From assembly GCA_026261815.1 (NCBI GenBank), contig JAMPIT010000437.1, positions 1-64,000 on the forward strand: 64,000 nucleotides of DNA. Reading direction: 5' to 3'. The position numbers and the translations under genes were made by a program. Origin of the DNA: Monarcha castaneiventris obscurior (lineage: Eukaryota > Chordata > Aves > Passeriformes > Monarchidae). The notes below the pieces were generated by a model. That model was not told the DNA's origin. It saw only the letters and a program-made list of their open reading frames with translations, and made no database searches. This document shows positions 46,620-60,493 of the stretch, piece by piece. Position 1 is the stretch's first letter. Every line of letters starts with the position of its first letter.

Positions 46620-47229
46620 AAATGCCTGTCTCAAACAGTGGTGATGCAAGGACTTGTTCCAGAACTAACAGCTAGAAAGGTATAGATGGTGGTCAGTTAC
46701 ACTTGCTAGTAGCTTGAGGAAAAACTTCTTGGCTGAAGGCCTCTGCAGTGCTACAGATGAAGACTGAGCAAAAGCTAGGAAGCAGAATCCTTGGGCCACC
46801 TATTACTGCCCAATTTCCAATTCTCCCTACTAGATAAAACCAGGTATTTTCAGCTTAAAATTTCTTCTGTTTTGATCAATTGGCTCAATGTATTCTTTAA
46901 ACTGGGTTTGTTACCTCACCTCATTAAGGTGATTAGCATTGATTCCTTTGCTTGCTGTTTTAGATGTAAAATCTAATTCATGGGATTGCTCATACACTGG
47001 AGTGGTAGCCATTCTGCTTTACCATAAATGTATTAATGACACTGGGATACATACAGTTGTAACAGTAATAGCACTGCTTTGCTCTTCCAGTCACAATTGC
47101 ACTGAAATTTTGACCAGGTTCTTACGCACAGTGCCTGCAGCATGGCAGAATGCGTTTCTCAGTTCTGTATACTATGGGACTAGTAAACTGAGTTTTATCT
47201 GTTCCTTGCAATGTTGCACTTGATACAAA

Positions 47230-47235
47230 AATAAA
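47230..47235 (+). other. GYG1: GYG1 polyadenylation signal
   Basis: AATAAA followed by a GT-rich stretch (AAGTTGTCATGCATTTCTGTC begins 2 bp after). It defines a 3' UTR of about 630 nt after the stop codon. Confidence 0.7.
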
Positions 47236-47249
47236 AAGTTGTCATGCAT

Positions 47250-50200
47250 TTCTGTCTTCCCTAAACTCTTGAGCAATTAAAAAAAAGGGAGCTCCAAAGT
47301 AGTCTAACTAAAATATTGAACAGGTATAAATAGCCCTTAAGCTTTGCTAATGCTACTCAAGCTCTCATTAGCAAATGTCCAGCTTTTAGTTCGTAATTAT
47401 TTAGAAGTACTTAGTAATTTGCCAGGGAGCTGTTTAGGGCCAATCCCCTTATTAGCTTGCCGTAAATAGAGGAGAGGGCACTGGAGGAAGTACCTGCTGA
47501 AGCTGCTTGCATTAGTAACTTGAAGTTTGGGAAGAAGGTATCTTTCTTTCAAGTGACTAAAGAAACATCATCCCTAATGTAAGCCCTGTATGCTGAACTT
47601 AAACACAACAGTGATACTACTTTGGCAAAGAAGGATTACATAGCTGCTTAAGTAACTTAATTGTACCTACCCTGATAAGGAAAACTACTTTTTCCATGTG
47701 TAAAGAGAGTAGAAGAAGGTGCTTTTTTTGCCACACTCAGGCTACATGTACTCCAAGACACATGGAAAAGCAGTAAAAATAAAGCATGCTGATGACAGAC
47801 AGATTGGCTGTTATCTGTACTAAGGTGTAGATCTATCCTTCAGCCAAAAGTCTAAACAGAACAAAATTGGTGTTCTTTGACAGCTATACCCTGTACTAAT
47901 CCAGAAACACTAAGAAAATATTACTTCATTATTTCCTAATAAAGAAGGGTTTTGGCTGGAATCTAGTGATGGTGCTAAACCTTTAGCCTAGAGATAAAAT
48001 GAACAATCAACAAGCTATCACCATTTGCTGGTAAAGCAGAAGACATAATCTGAGTATAAGGGTTAGTCTGTTTTAACTGTTTTCACTACTTAATTGCTCT
48101 AAGATTTAGTTGGTCACCATTTAGGAAAAATGCTAAAAGATGAGGTCCAAACCAGAGTAGTTTGTAGCTACTTGAAAGAACATAGTATGTCCCAGTTGTA
48201 ACTAGCCCTTTCCTGTATGGGTGTTTCTTTTGCTGTGTTTTTGTTTTTTGTTTTTTTTTTTTTTTAAAGAGATAAATTTGAAGTTGTGTGAAAGCAGGAG
48301 GGATTACTAGTTACAGCCTGTAATGACAAAAGTATACTTTATTAAACAAATATTGGAGAGTTCTGCATACTCACAGAATACTCTATGGAAAATGGTAAAA
48401 TATTCTTTTTAAGCTAAACAGTCTAAATTTTCCTTGTCTGTATTTGTACTTGAGAATAGGCACATTACTTCTTTTTAAGCTTAGTTGGAGAGAACCAAAG
48501 ATAAAAGTATGATACTTATTACCTGCCTAAAAATTTGGTTTAGCATTTAAGTTTTCTTACGTTAATACAATAAGATAAGGAGAGATGCTGAATAAGATGA
48601 AAAACGGCATGTTTTGGGTTAACAAATACAGTTAGTGAAGAAAGATAACCTGTGAAAATCATTCTGTCGTAGCCTCTGTAACTCATACTATGATCAAGTG
48701 TTTACCACAGCCTCAGGAAAGCGGAAGGTATGACATCTATACCAAATTCTATGCAGCTTATTTTCAATAAAATGACCTTTATGTCATTATTTGCCACTAT
48801 TTCCTTCACAATTGCTGCAGGCAGCTTGTGCAGAAAACCAGGGATCCCTTTTTATTCCTTGCAATAGCATCACTTGATACATCATGCAGTTTTCTGCTCT
48901 AATCTGAAGGTACTCGAAGCAGCACTATACTCTAAACATCATTATTGAGGAGAATCACAGCACTGCTTAGATTGCAACTCAAATATTGGAACTTCATTTG
49001 CCTTTGTGAAGCCTGTCATCTAAGGTGTTCCTTAAATGGTGACAACTCAGAGTAACCCTTAAAAGCTTAAGAAGCATTTTTCCATATACGTCTTGATTTT
49101 ATGGGGGGGGGGGGGAGGGGAAGAAACAAAAAACAAAACCAAAAACCCCCAAACAAATAAAACCCAACCAAAACCAGAATGGTAGACTACTACCTCAATC
49201 TTTGGAATTAAAAGTAATTCCAAAAGCGCACTTCTAGAACATACTGTTCAAACTCCACAACAGAGAATGCCAAAAGTGAAAGGCTACTTACAGATCATGA
49301 AAAGCAGAAAAAAAAGGCCAAGCAGCCAGAACACCAAGGTGTTTAACCACCCAACTTACTGAACAGCTCCATCAAATCAGACAGGACTTTTCTGTGCTCA
49401 GCTTTTACCTCTTTTCTCTCAGATACATTAATGGCTTTCTTGGGAGAGACCATGCAGCTTAGTATTACCTCCAGTAAGTTATATATGGCTTTGGAACATG
49501 GAAATCATAATCTAATAGACGAAAAAATACCAGTAACTGTTTTCAGTTGTTTTCATGATCATACTAAGCCATTTTTCAAAATGTCATCATATTTTCACAC
49601 AAGTAATGATGTAGCTTGACTAGTCGTAGAAATGTTTCTCTTGCCTGTGAAATTTTTACTTGGAAAATGGAAATAACAAAAAAAAGGCCAAATCTGTCCT
49701 TTGTAATCACAAATTATTTTTCCAGCTTATCTCTTAATATCAAAATCTGAACCAGAAAAATGCGAAGAAAAGTTTAACTTATATAAACTCTATGCAAAAA
49801 AAAAAAACCCCACAAAAAAAACAAAAAACAAAAAACCACCAAAAAACCACCAAAAAAACCCCCGATCCCACTCAAAACCCAACTTCAGTCAGGTTTAGCT
49901 GTGTTTTCGTGTTCTTTTTCAACTTTCCAGTGACAATCAGATACTGGGGTTCGTGCTGTCTTCCATCGTTCATGTCTTGTAATTCTTTCTCTAACAGACT
50001 TAAAGTATGCCTCTCTCCTTAGCTAAGGTGCTGGCTCTTCAAAAACGGCATCAGTTTGTTAGTTTGTTTGTTTTTAATTCCTTTCTCACTCCTTTCATTA
50101 GCTCACTTTCTCCAAATAGTAGACATCTTCCCTTTATTTCTCAGTCCTTTTCCATTACCTATGTTTGCAATTCATCTTATAATCAGCAGGTTGGTATGCT

Positions 50201-51490
50201 CAAGACAACAGCATACCAAGACAAGAGGTGAAAGGCTTTACAAGCTTTACAGACTCAATTTCTCTGCTGCCAAGTACACTTCCCAAATCTAAACAGGACC
50301 TAGATATAGCAATCTCTGCCTCCAATTCAAAGTCTGAGCATCACAGTGAAGGGAGCAGAGTGTTAGGTGAACACACATCAGAAGACCAGAATCAAACAGA
50401 AAGAAAGGAACAGACAAGAATATTCAACTAATACTCAACTGATATTCTTCAGTGCTGTTTTTTACTCGGTGGAACATGAACGGAGTGTAGTTTACCAAAT
50501 TCTTCCTCCATAAATCAAGCGGCATGCAGATCAGCATTCCATTAAGGCATATGTGTGGAAGTGAAAAACATGTCATTTTTCCACTACAAGAGGAAAAACA
50601 GTACAGGAAAACTGTTAGAAAGCTGGCAGCTATAAAATAATTTGTTGGTTTTAATTTGTTTTGCAAGGACTAACTGATTCACTGACACATGAGTGGATTA
50701 GAGTCTACTTTGCGTATAGCACAGTCTTATTGTTCGAAGTGTCTACTGAAATTACTAGATAGCATGCTGTCAATACATGTCTATGATTCTAGCATTTTAT
50801 CAAAAAAAACTTTACTCTTACAAAAATCATTGGAGTTCTGTTAAGTAAAACATTAAAAGGAAGTGTTTCACAAATTTAAGTACTTCCTTTTTACTAATTC
50901 CTGGGAAGTAATCAACAGAGGAACTCCCTCCTGCACCTGTGTATTATTCAGGAATAGTAGAAATACTTCAAAATTTTGAATTAAATTCCATTTTGGACAT
51001 AGCCTGCAACAATAAGAATTCCTTACAAAGTGTCACTGACCACCTTTTCTGAAACAATCAGTCCAGATGATCTGTTTGTTTATCAAGCAATACTAAGATA
51101 GAAACATTAAACTAATTGATTTATAGAGGGGTTTGTCTGAAGGAGAAGACACATTCTTTACCTTTTACTACCTTTTCACCTCTAAAATGAGATTGAATAC
51201 TTTCAAGTTAGAATGCATGAATACACATTTTGGTTTTGAGGGATTTTTTTTGTGTTCTTAAGCATTGTACTAACAAGCAACCTTTTGAAGAATTGAACAC
51301 TGGAAAAATTTCAGGAGTTTGTGTGCTTCTAAATTAACATCTAGGAGCAAATGAGTTTTTTATCATTTATCTGAAGCATTTATATTTTGAGCACAAAGAC
51401 AGCAAAACGGAAGATTTTTTTTTGGGACATGTAACTTGAAGAGAAGTACTATCCAAAATATTAAATATGTTTATGCAAAATAACACAGGA
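47250..51490. other. Intergenic/3' sequence between GYG1 and HLTF relic
   Basis: No exon recognised. Contains a G run (about 49102-49115) followed by A/C-only low-complexity sequence (49120-49180) and another A/C tract (49795-49870). It probably includes former HLTF 3' UTR on the minus strand. Confidence 0.4.
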
Positions 51491-51495
51491 TCGAG

Positions 51496-51643
51496 CTATA
51501 AATCAATCAGAGCCTTAATTTCGTTAAATTTGTTTTATTTCACTTGTGGAAGGCTTTTTGGTAGCAAAGGCTCCTGCTGCAAGTTCCCTCTTCTTGTTCT
51601 GAATTTTCGGGATATTTTCTTCTACTGAATCTTTCACAATGAA
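51496..51643 (-). pseudogene. HLTF: HLTF relic: terminal exon
   Basis: Encodes FIVKDSVEENIPKIQNKKRE and LAAGAFATKKP, then EIKQI and an early stop. About 5 nt are missing, and the native tail NEIKALIDL with its own stop lies in another frame just beyond. Upstream the polypyrimidine/acceptor region is replaced by a T/G-rich low-complexity tract without an AG. Confidence 0.85.
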
Positions 51644-52304
51644 GTGAAGTACAAAAAAAACCCAACAAAATAACCCAAACAAAACCCCAAAACACTGAAA
51701 CGAAGATGTCATTTTTCTCTAAATAAAAGTTTAGGATGAGAAATTTAGGTATTTTGGAAAAAAATGCTAGGGAGCTGAGTAGCCTAAGTACAGTTACCTT
51801 ATTTAGCTATTACTTTGTAAACACGAAGAAAAGGGATGTAAAGCAGTTGGACGAAAAGATTTGGTATTTTAATTTTTTTGTGCTTTTTTTGTTTTAAACA
51901 TTTATTGGAAGGATAGCTATCTCTTCTTTGCTACTTTTATTAGAAGAGAACCTGTCTTCAATTTTTGTGATGTAATATTAACAAGGCAGGCTAGCTGCAC
52001 TTACACAGCTAAACAAGTTGCTACGACAATAACAAAAGCATTCTACATACCTCCAAAATAATGAGCTGTAATAGCCAGGCTAACCAACAGCGATGCTACC
52101 CCATTTGAGTCATTCCAAATAGCTCAACAGAGACATTTAATTTCTAATATTAAAATCTGACAATCCAAAACACACTTCAACAGTCACTCCACAATTTTTA
52201 CTGGTGAGACTGCGATGGCACTATTTTTAAAGTGCAGTAAAGCTTCTTGGAAAATAATTATTTATTCATAACCAGAAAACTGTTGGGATCATCTTTGAAC
52301 TCAC

Positions 52305-52384
52305 CTTAGTAATAACAGCATTATGCTTCTGACCCAGCCTGCAACACCTGTCAAAACACTGGTCTTCTGCAGTGGGGTTCTGAG
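52305..52384 (-). pseudogene. HLTF: HLTF relic: motif VI exon
   Basis: Encodes QNPTAEDQCFDRCCRLGQK, the SNF2 motif VI, with both arginines kept but the conserved His changed to Cys and the Trp of the usual AWNP changed to Gln. The donor is AAG|GTGAGT. The acceptor is out of register by one base relative to the preceding exon, so correct splicing would shift the frame. Confidence 0.82.
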
Positions 52385-54119
52385 CTATTAGTAGCAGCAA
52401 TGAACGAGTTAAGTAACCTCCCTTCAAAACATACTAATAGTGCACATGGAATCATAAAGCGGATATTGTACCATCACCTCTTGAACAAATACTGCTTGCA
52501 GATTAATTACTTCCAGACTAATGTCTTACTCTTTAAGTATCCCGCTATAAAGATAGCTTTGAGAACTTCTGGTTATATGTTCCTAACAAGCAGAAACTTC
52601 AGGTAAATGCTTTAAAAACAGAGTTTGTCAGGAATCTAGGAGACATCAAAACAATCCTGTTATTTTAATTCTGAAACAAACACTGCGTATACTAACTGCC
52701 TCTGTACCCGATGGCAAAATCTAAATCAGCCGGACACAGGCAGCTACTTAACAGTAAACTGGACTGTTAAGAAAGCCCATGTATGCTTTCATTAGTATAT
52801 ACAATAATCACCGTGTTAGGTAAACAAGAAACTTTGCTGAACGCAAATCGATAGTGTAGCTGTTACTACTTATACTTTGGATGTAACATTAAATGTAAGG
52901 ATCTATGAAATGCCAAGTTAGTGCTCTGCATTTTTCCAGCATGTTTTATCTATCTAGAGGTACAGTACTACTAGTTCTCAGAGAATAGATATTTAAATCT
53001 ACATAAACTGTAATAATGTTCTGTCTCTGATAAGCAAGTCTCATGGAATGGGCTTGCCTTGTCATGTCACCCGCATACTGCAAGTTGTCTAAGAATTCTT
53101 TTAATGACTTGTTTTAGATTCTAAGAACCTCTGATGCCTACACACACTCAAGCTGCAAGATAAAAGCCAAACGAATCTTGTTTCTCCAATCTATGGTAGT
53201 AAGCAAAAGAGCAACAAATTATGTATTTGTCACTGCAAGATGAACATTGCGGGCAAGCCATATATGGCAAACTGTTCTAATAATAGTCTCACTGTACGAG
53301 AACAACATGGTGTCTGGAGGAAAGACCTAGCCCCAACATTCAGAAGTGTATTCCATTCTGTTTTTGCTGTAGTCAAGAAAGACTGAAGTGTACTACTTTC
53401 ACTCTTCTCTCATCAGTCCAGCACAGGAAAAGTGAATTGCAGTACTTCCATGCTTTTCTGCAATATCTCATACAAAGGATACTGTATTTTACATTGGAAA
53501 ATATTAAAAAGCCTAAGCCTTAAAGAAACATCTGTATACTTGTGATACTCTCACATTAAAGGTTCGTATTTCTTCCTAAAGGTGAGAATTCTGCATCTAT
53601 GATTGTATTTAAACAAACCAATAATTTTAAAGGCAGAGGGGAGGGAGAAGGTAATCTATGGCTGGATAAATATTCCTCCCTTGCACTGTGGTATTACACC
53701 TCTCAGAGAAGGAATGCAGACCTCCAAGCTACAGTTCTACAATAAATCCACAGAATTTGAAAAACTAGTTACTCCACTGGTATTTCTGCTTCTTAAATCC
53801 TATTATTGCTGCTAGTGCACTTCAAGGAATACTAATGCATGACTGAATCTCATTCGGCACTGATTATTCAAAAGTCATAAAGGATCATGTGGGCCCACTG
53901 CTCCTCCATCAAATACACAGTCAACCCCTGGCACTTGGGATGGTTACCATCACAGGATGGCTACCAGCAGGATGAGAAGATGCTGTTGTCCAGTGGTGTA
54001 TAAAGGCCGCAATTATATTTGGCCCTGGGTTGTTAGGTATAGCTACAGACTGTAGATGACTCGGTGTTAACAATGCTTAGCTTATTTTCTTAGAGCTCCT
54101 TGCCAAAATACAGTGAATT

Positions 54120-54176
54120 CATTATTTATATATATAATATAAATATTTGTTTATATATATAATATATATTACCTCA
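54120..54176. repeat. AT-rich palindromic microsatellite
   Basis: Alternating TATATA/ATATAT runs with two near-identical TTTATATATATAATATA phrases, able to pair with themselves. It lies inside an HLTF relic intron. Confidence 0.75.
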
Positions 54177-54239
54177 TTCATTATTTTCACGGAAGATTAA
54201 AATTCTCTTGCAGTTTCCACAAGTATTCAGAGAATTGTT

Positions 54240-54312
54240 TAAAAAAAGAGCAGCAGTCAGACTCGATGGCATTATGGTAGTGTAGATCCCTTCCAACTGA
54301 ACGGATCAATGC
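54240..54312 (+). mobile_element. Short CR1 3'-terminal fragment
   Basis: CAGTCAGACTCGATGGCATT, then TGTAGATCCCTTCCAACTGA, matches the last ~60 bp of many CR1 copies (a CTCGATGATCT...CCTTCCAACT pattern). No clear tail repeats; weakly supported. Confidence 0.4.
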
Positions 54313-55290
54313 AGTACATACACAGACAATATTTCCGAAGATGCACTGCGATTCACAAAAAAATTCTTTCACAGCAACTTCTCCATACTCTTACTCATAC
54401 TTAATTTCTTTCATTTATTAAATAAATAGCTTTTGTCTTCATACTGTCAATATCACTGACCTGATGTCCAGGCTAGCACCTTTCCTTTACTATTGGTGGT
54501 GACAGATGCCCAAGTCCAAAGCTAAACTGTCATTTTGTTTCTTTCAAGTGCAGAATTTGTTTCAGTTTCCAGCTGCCTAAAAACTTGGACATTACAGCAG
54601 AGGAGTAAATGGGGGGGGACGGCAGGAAGTGAATAGAAAAACCTTGATGTTGTACAGTGACACAGCACAGTGAACCAATTTTGCTAAGAATACCATTTTG
54701 CTATCAATAAAGGTAATTTACATTTTAATTCATTACAAATAATTTTGCATTTCTGAGTGCTTTAATGAAAGGAGAAAAACTTCCTAAATTTAGGTATTAC
54801 TAGTCTCCCATGACCACAAAAGGTAACCTCAGACTAATGTCTTAATTTATAAATAAATTCTCAATAATGACGGAAGAGACTAGATCAGACAAGCACTACA
54901 TTAAATATATACTGTTCCTCAAATTCCACTTTACGGCTTTTGAAATTCATAAACAACAAATAGGAAAAGTCATTCAAAAGTATCAGAAAGAAAGAGGTAT
55001 GAAGAAGAAACAGATGGCATATGCTACACTGTAAGGTGAAGTACTACCACTCTGTTAGTAGTACTACTAGCATTCTTTCCACTCACAGTAAATAAATGGA
55101 CAGCACAAAAATGTAGTGTTAAAACAAGAAGATGCTAGGGAAACAAATGAAGAAAAGTCCTATTTGCCTTTTAACAGATACTCATCAGTGTCATTTATTC
55201 TCAGACGGTCTTCCCTTCTGCCTCTTAGGAAAGCACCAAAGAAGCTTCACCTAGATTAAGCCATATCATTATGAACAACCCATTACTCAC

Positions 55291-55471
55291 GGGATCCATT
55301 AAAAACACTCGGAAAGCTGCTGACAGATTTAATCCAACTCCACCCGCTTTCACAGACAAAAGCATTATAGTACAGAACCCTGCTTGGTTGCTTTGGAAAG
55401 AACAAATTACTTCCATTCTTTTCTTCTGTGCCACTGACCCATCCAAATGAGTAAAGGCAAACCCAGATTCT
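55291..55471 (-). pseudogene. HLTF: HLTF relic: helicase C exon (motif V)
   Basis: 181-nt exon with acceptor TCTCTTTAG and donor GTGAGT, fully open. Encodes FTHLDGSVAQKKRMEVI and LLSVKAGGVGLNLSAA, the HLTF motif V block. The usually conserved Ser after SAA is Phe here (SAAFRVFLMDP), consistent with relaxed constraint. Confidence 0.88.
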
Positions 55472-55652
55472 CTAAAGAGAAAGTAAAAATGTTCAATTTA
55501 ACAATCCATTTTTAGTGACAACAGGAAATGAATACATTAAAAGCCTAACCTCTGCTTTGAAATGTGTATTTAAAATTCTGTTTCCTTTAAGAGGTCTTTC
55601 TAAAACACCATGAAAGCACGTGTTTATTTAAAATAACGTCAGTTCTACTTAC

Positions 55653-55738
55653 TTCAAGGGGTTTTCTATCGGTGATAAGAAAGTTGTAAACTGAGAAACA
55701 ACCAGACATTTAGCAGCTGGACTATCCCTCCCATAGTT
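55653..55738 (-). pseudogene. HLTF: HLTF relic: helicase C exon (SQFTTFL)
   Basis: Encodes AAKCLVVSQFTTFLSPIENP, matching the HLTF motif IV region. The frame is open. The donor is GTAAGT. Two overlapping acceptors are possible (TTCAG or TTCAGTAG); the latter preserves phase. Confidence 0.83.
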
Positions 55739-57174
55739 CTACTGAAGCATGCATTAGTGCGTTTATCTGAAATCAAATAAAGCATTTATCTGAAATGAAC
55801 TTATTCTGACTTGGCTAGAGTCCATTCCTACAGATGGCTTTGATGAAGTTCACATCAATTGAGAGAAATCACTGTTCAGTAATACCTTTTAAATGAACTA
55901 ATCTTGAGTTCTGTGGTTTGGCTTTCTTTTCATTTCCATAGGAAACGAAGGGTTCAGCATTTTTAGCGGTCACAAACTACAGAGTGATTGAGAGTGCTTT
56001 GGGAAAGAGGATTCACAACTCATTTTCCAGACATACTTCACATTGTCAAAAGTTTGCAAGTCCCCTATCTCCAGGGTATATGGAAAATAGTAACAAAGTA
56101 CTGGAACCTCAGAAAATAAGGCTGAAGCAATGGGCAGCCCCAAGGCAAGTGCTTTACCATAGCAATACTCAAGAAGCGAGAAAGGCTTCCCCCAGAAATT
56201 ACTGAGGCAGAAATTACTGAGACAGAAATTTCCCCAGAAATACTGAGGCAAATAAGGTGTGCAAGACCCTTGGCTAGGCATGACAGGGGATAAGGAGACA
56301 CCAGAAGCTCTCTTGGAACCAACATGAGAACAAAAGGAACAAGGAATTGGATTTGAGGCAGAACACTGCTGGTTTTCTCAGTAAGGTTTAGCTATTATGA
56401 GGTAAGAATCACCAACTAGAGAATGCAAGTAACTGCACCAGCTAAAAAAGAAAAAAATAAAAATATTGATTTATTCTAGATCATAATGTCTGAAATTAGT
56501 TCTTAGGTCCCCACAAAAAGATTTTTAGGGAATAAATTTGAAAGAACAATTTCTTCATTAAAAGTTAAAAACTTAATGTTTCAGAAAAGCAATCTCAAAA
56601 CGAAGTACGAGCAGGAAGATACAAATGCTGGCAGCAAATGAGAGTGAGGCAAAGAAAAATGATGTGGCAGACCTTTAGAAAGAAGTCTACAAAGTAAAAT
56701 AACAATATTCCAAAGTTTTTTCTGATAAGCGTTGTATTGAACATAAGCCCATTTAGTTTTCCCCGCTAAAGCAGAATATACATTGTTTAAATAGGATTTA
56801 AGAAAGAAGGATTTATTTAGATTTTGTTTCTAAAAGTAAATTAAGATTTCAATAAGTTTCAATGGTTATAAATCTGCTTTATCTTCAGAAACTGAAACAA
56901 AAGGCAAAGCTCTTTACCAGAAGTTTTATTTAATTAACGCACATCTATGTACCAAACAATGACCAGCGTCACATTACAACTGGTGTTCTTTTTGTCTTGT
57001 TTCCCTGCTGCAAAATTTGCTTGTGGTGTGATTTTAGTAGGCATTTTCTTCTGTGCTGGCTAGACGTGCTGGACCGACTTCTAAATAATAACTTGAAGTA
57101 TGCTATCCATATGGTAATATGTTCAGTATATTTACACAGTGATAGAGCATGCACTACAAAACCATAATGAAAGC

Positions 57175-57302
57175 TAAATAAAACAGAAGAGAATGCACCT
57201 TTGAGCTAGATATCCACTCCTGATCAGGCTTATTTCCATTACTGGAGTCTATTTCCTCTTCTAGGGGACCATTCCACCAAGTTGTCTACTTGAAGCTCAT
57301 TC
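57175..57302 (-). pseudogene. HLTF: HLTF relic: post-RING linker exon
   Basis: Acceptor CTCTGTAG at 57303-57304 is intact. The translation NELQVDNLVEWSP aligns to the HLTF segment after the RING. After a 1-nt frame change it continues EEIDSSNGNKPDQEWISSSK. No convincing donor remains. Confidence 0.75.
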
Positions 57303-60014
57303 CTACAGAGAGGGTGTTTGGCTATGAAAAAGCCCAAACAACATTAAAAGAAACATATTAAATCTAGTTATTTATAGTGAATGATAAATATCACCTTTAC
57401 AAAGCACCTTTTATGCATTTATTATTTTGATGTTCGTGTAAAAAAATCCTCAAGGATTCATTCTTGTCACACACTTTGTCATTTCTGAAATGACAGTCAA
57501 AATATTTCATTTGCAAGAACATTAACATGACATAAATACTACCCATTTTATAAATACTCAGCCTTCCTTAAAAGTGAAGTGGTCTTCTTTCTGAGCATAT
57601 TTATATTGAAATAAATAGCTCAGGATTTTAAAGCGAGGCTGTATTTGGGCTATGGGAGTAAGACTATTTAAAATATGAGAGAAATAAACCGTCTTTCAAA
57701 GACAATATCTTTCTTAGTTACAAACAAAGAATGACCTTTTACCCTTTTTCTTCAAAGCCTGCACAGAAATAATAGCAGCCTGATGAAATATGCTTTGTCA
57801 GGACCAGACACGGGGTATCTTCTCTTTTTCCCCAACAGACACATGAAATGAGACATAATTTAACACTAAAAGCCTTTTTCTCTGAAGTACATTCTAGGTA
57901 AAGCAAAATTTATACAATAGCACTGTCATAGGACTACTCACAAAATTTAAGAGAAGACTGTGTGCACTGTACAAATGGACAACTTCATGAAGCAAAAATG
58001 ACAAACGTGAAAAACTTCTGCCTAACGGAACAACCCTTCAAAATTAGCTAACTCCGTTTATATAGAAATCTGGCCACAGAACCAAGGCATCTTTAGAGAG
58101 GCTAGAAAGCAGACCTCACAAAGCACATGAATACTGGGGGCTGCTACTCTGGAATGAGTCGCTAGCCAATTAAAGAGACTGGCAGTCATAGTCTGATACA
58201 TTAATTTATTGCAGCAGTAAAGACATCCTTTCAAGAGACAGAATCTTAACACAAATTTGAAATAACTGTTTTCCAAACATAGTGAACAAATGAGCCATTC
58301 CTGATTTGGCCGCAAACCCAAAATCCTCCAGTGATAAGACAAAATAAATTAATTCTATTAAATTTGAAAAAAGTTTTCTGAAAAAAAAAATCCTAACAGT
58401 GCTCATAAAGACTTTTTTTTAAAAGTAAAAAGCTCACATCTTTCTGCATTCCGTCTCCACTTTAGTACTGTAATTATAAACAAAACACAAAAGTCAGCTG
58501 AACAATGCCAACACAGATATTGAAGACTAACGGTAAAAGCATATGAAAATGACAAAAAATGTCTCACAATGAACAGCTAGAAGAAGAAAAAAAGTTTGAA
58601 TGCATATCTGGCAAGCTTTTATAAGAATGCAGTTGATACACAAAGACATTAGATTACTATAGAGGTCTTACTTCTGCTTAGGATCTTTACTTACTTGCAC
58701 AACTCTAACTTTAGTCTCAGCAGAAGACTGAAATGAAGGTAGTGTTAATTCTCAAGCTGTTAAGTACTACAAAGTTTTTCCAATCCCGGTAAATGCTTTT
58801 AGGTTAGCATTAGAAAGATAAAACAATTTCCAAGTTCATAATACCATGACAGGCCGAACTTTTTACTCAGCAGTTTTGTGTTTGCAGCTTCACATTTCAT
58901 TTTTCACTGATGACTTAATGCTGTTATTTGTATTAATAATGGCAACCATTATCTTGCCTGGAAGAATCCTGTTTGAACCCAAGCTGCTTTGGGGAGAGGG
59001 TATGCAGTTTGTTGGTCTCCTTTATTTTCAAGGTGATACCTAAAGTACTTTCCCATGTTATTTACTAGGAGAGATTTGCATTGTAACCATTCAGGCACAG
59101 AAATTACCCAGCACAGATGCAGTACTAGGACTAATACCTATCATGTGGAAACAGTGAATTCCCCAACGCTGGGATTTAGATGCATGTCAGAGTTTTGGCT
59201 AAAAGCTGCAAAAACTTCATTGGCAATTGATTGAAATTGGGAATCATTTTGAAGGTAAGAAAGGCTTATTCACTCACTGCTTTAGAACCTTATGATAGTT
59301 CAAAAGTGCAGAATCCACACCCATCTCTGTTCAGACTTCACTACAATGAAGTGATGACATGGGATTGGACAAAGGCAGTAGTTCTGCAGATTCCATGGTC
59401 CTTTCTAGGCAAAACATAGTAAGTAATTTGACTTTACAGTCAAGTAGTAGATAATGATGATAATTTTGTCACATCATAACCCAGTTTAACTCTTGCATGT
59501 TAAAAGCACCAAAAGGTTCAGTAGGGGCACTGACTGCTACAGACACATCAAGAACCTCCGCGCTGAAAAAAGGCCTCTACAAGTGCTCTTTCCTTCACTA
59601 GTTTCCCTCAAATTTCTCAGGAACTCTACAGAGTGGGATAGCTGCATCAAAATTTTGCGTATCTGGCAACAGAACAATGTCAGTCCAGAAGCCAGACAGA
59701 CCACACTTGCCACCTCTGTCTTCTCAGGTCGACTGACTATGCACAAGCAGGGACTAATCTGTCCCTGCTTGTTCCTAATAAAGAACACCACCCAGGTTTG
59801 TGCTAACATTTGCAGCTCTGTTCTGGCTGAGGAGGAGGCAGAATAACTCCCAAGAGTAAGTGCAGCAGTGCTGGATACAGATGGTGAGACTACCATGCCA
59901 TTATATTGCCCTAGAAAGGAAAGGGCAAACAAAAAGGGAAAGTATAACTTAGAAGCACACAAGAAAAATAACTACTACAGTTTTCAAAAGAGCAGTCAAA
60001 GTATACTCATCCAC

Positions 60015-60110
60015 AAGCTTTTTCTGGATAGAGCCCAGAGAAGGGCCATAAGGATGGCCCACTGTCAGAGTTCATCAGCTTGGAAAAAGGAGTGTAGACA
60101 TGATTTTAAT
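60015..60110 (+). mobile_element. Possible CR1 fragment
   Basis: AGAGCCCAGAGAAGGGCCATAAGG followed by CAGCTTGGAAAAAGGAG resembles the CR1 phrases around TCCAGAGAAGGGCAACAAAG and CTGGAGAAAAGGAGGCT. Short and diverged. Confidence 0.3.
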
Positions 60111-60493
60111 TCAACAGTCAACTTTCAATATACAGCTTTGGTCTCTTTTAAGCACAATAATATATACATGCATCACATCACATACAAGCAGCGAAGAGGC
60201 ACCCAGCCATATGGAGGCATGCAATGCTGCACACTTTTACCCCAGGGAAAAAGTAAGGTAAGAACTACAGAACATTCTTTTGAAAATACTGATGGACCTT
60301 ACCATTGTTCAGTTTGACAGCTACTCTCTCCATAGATTGACTTCGGGCCAATAGTTTTTAGAAGCCAGCTGATAACTAGGTTTACACTCTTTACCATGAT
60401 TTAAAAGAACAATAGCTAGATGGCCTTCTGGTGATAGCAGTTCATTGCTTTCGAATAGCTATTACAATTACTTTTAACCATAGAACAACCAAC

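Noticed and set aside
58058..58406. Overlapping minus-strand frames of 66 and 94 codons inside the HLTF relic
   Set aside because: They do not match the HLTF segments expected between the RING and linker exons and have no convincing acceptor; treated as chance frames in an intron.
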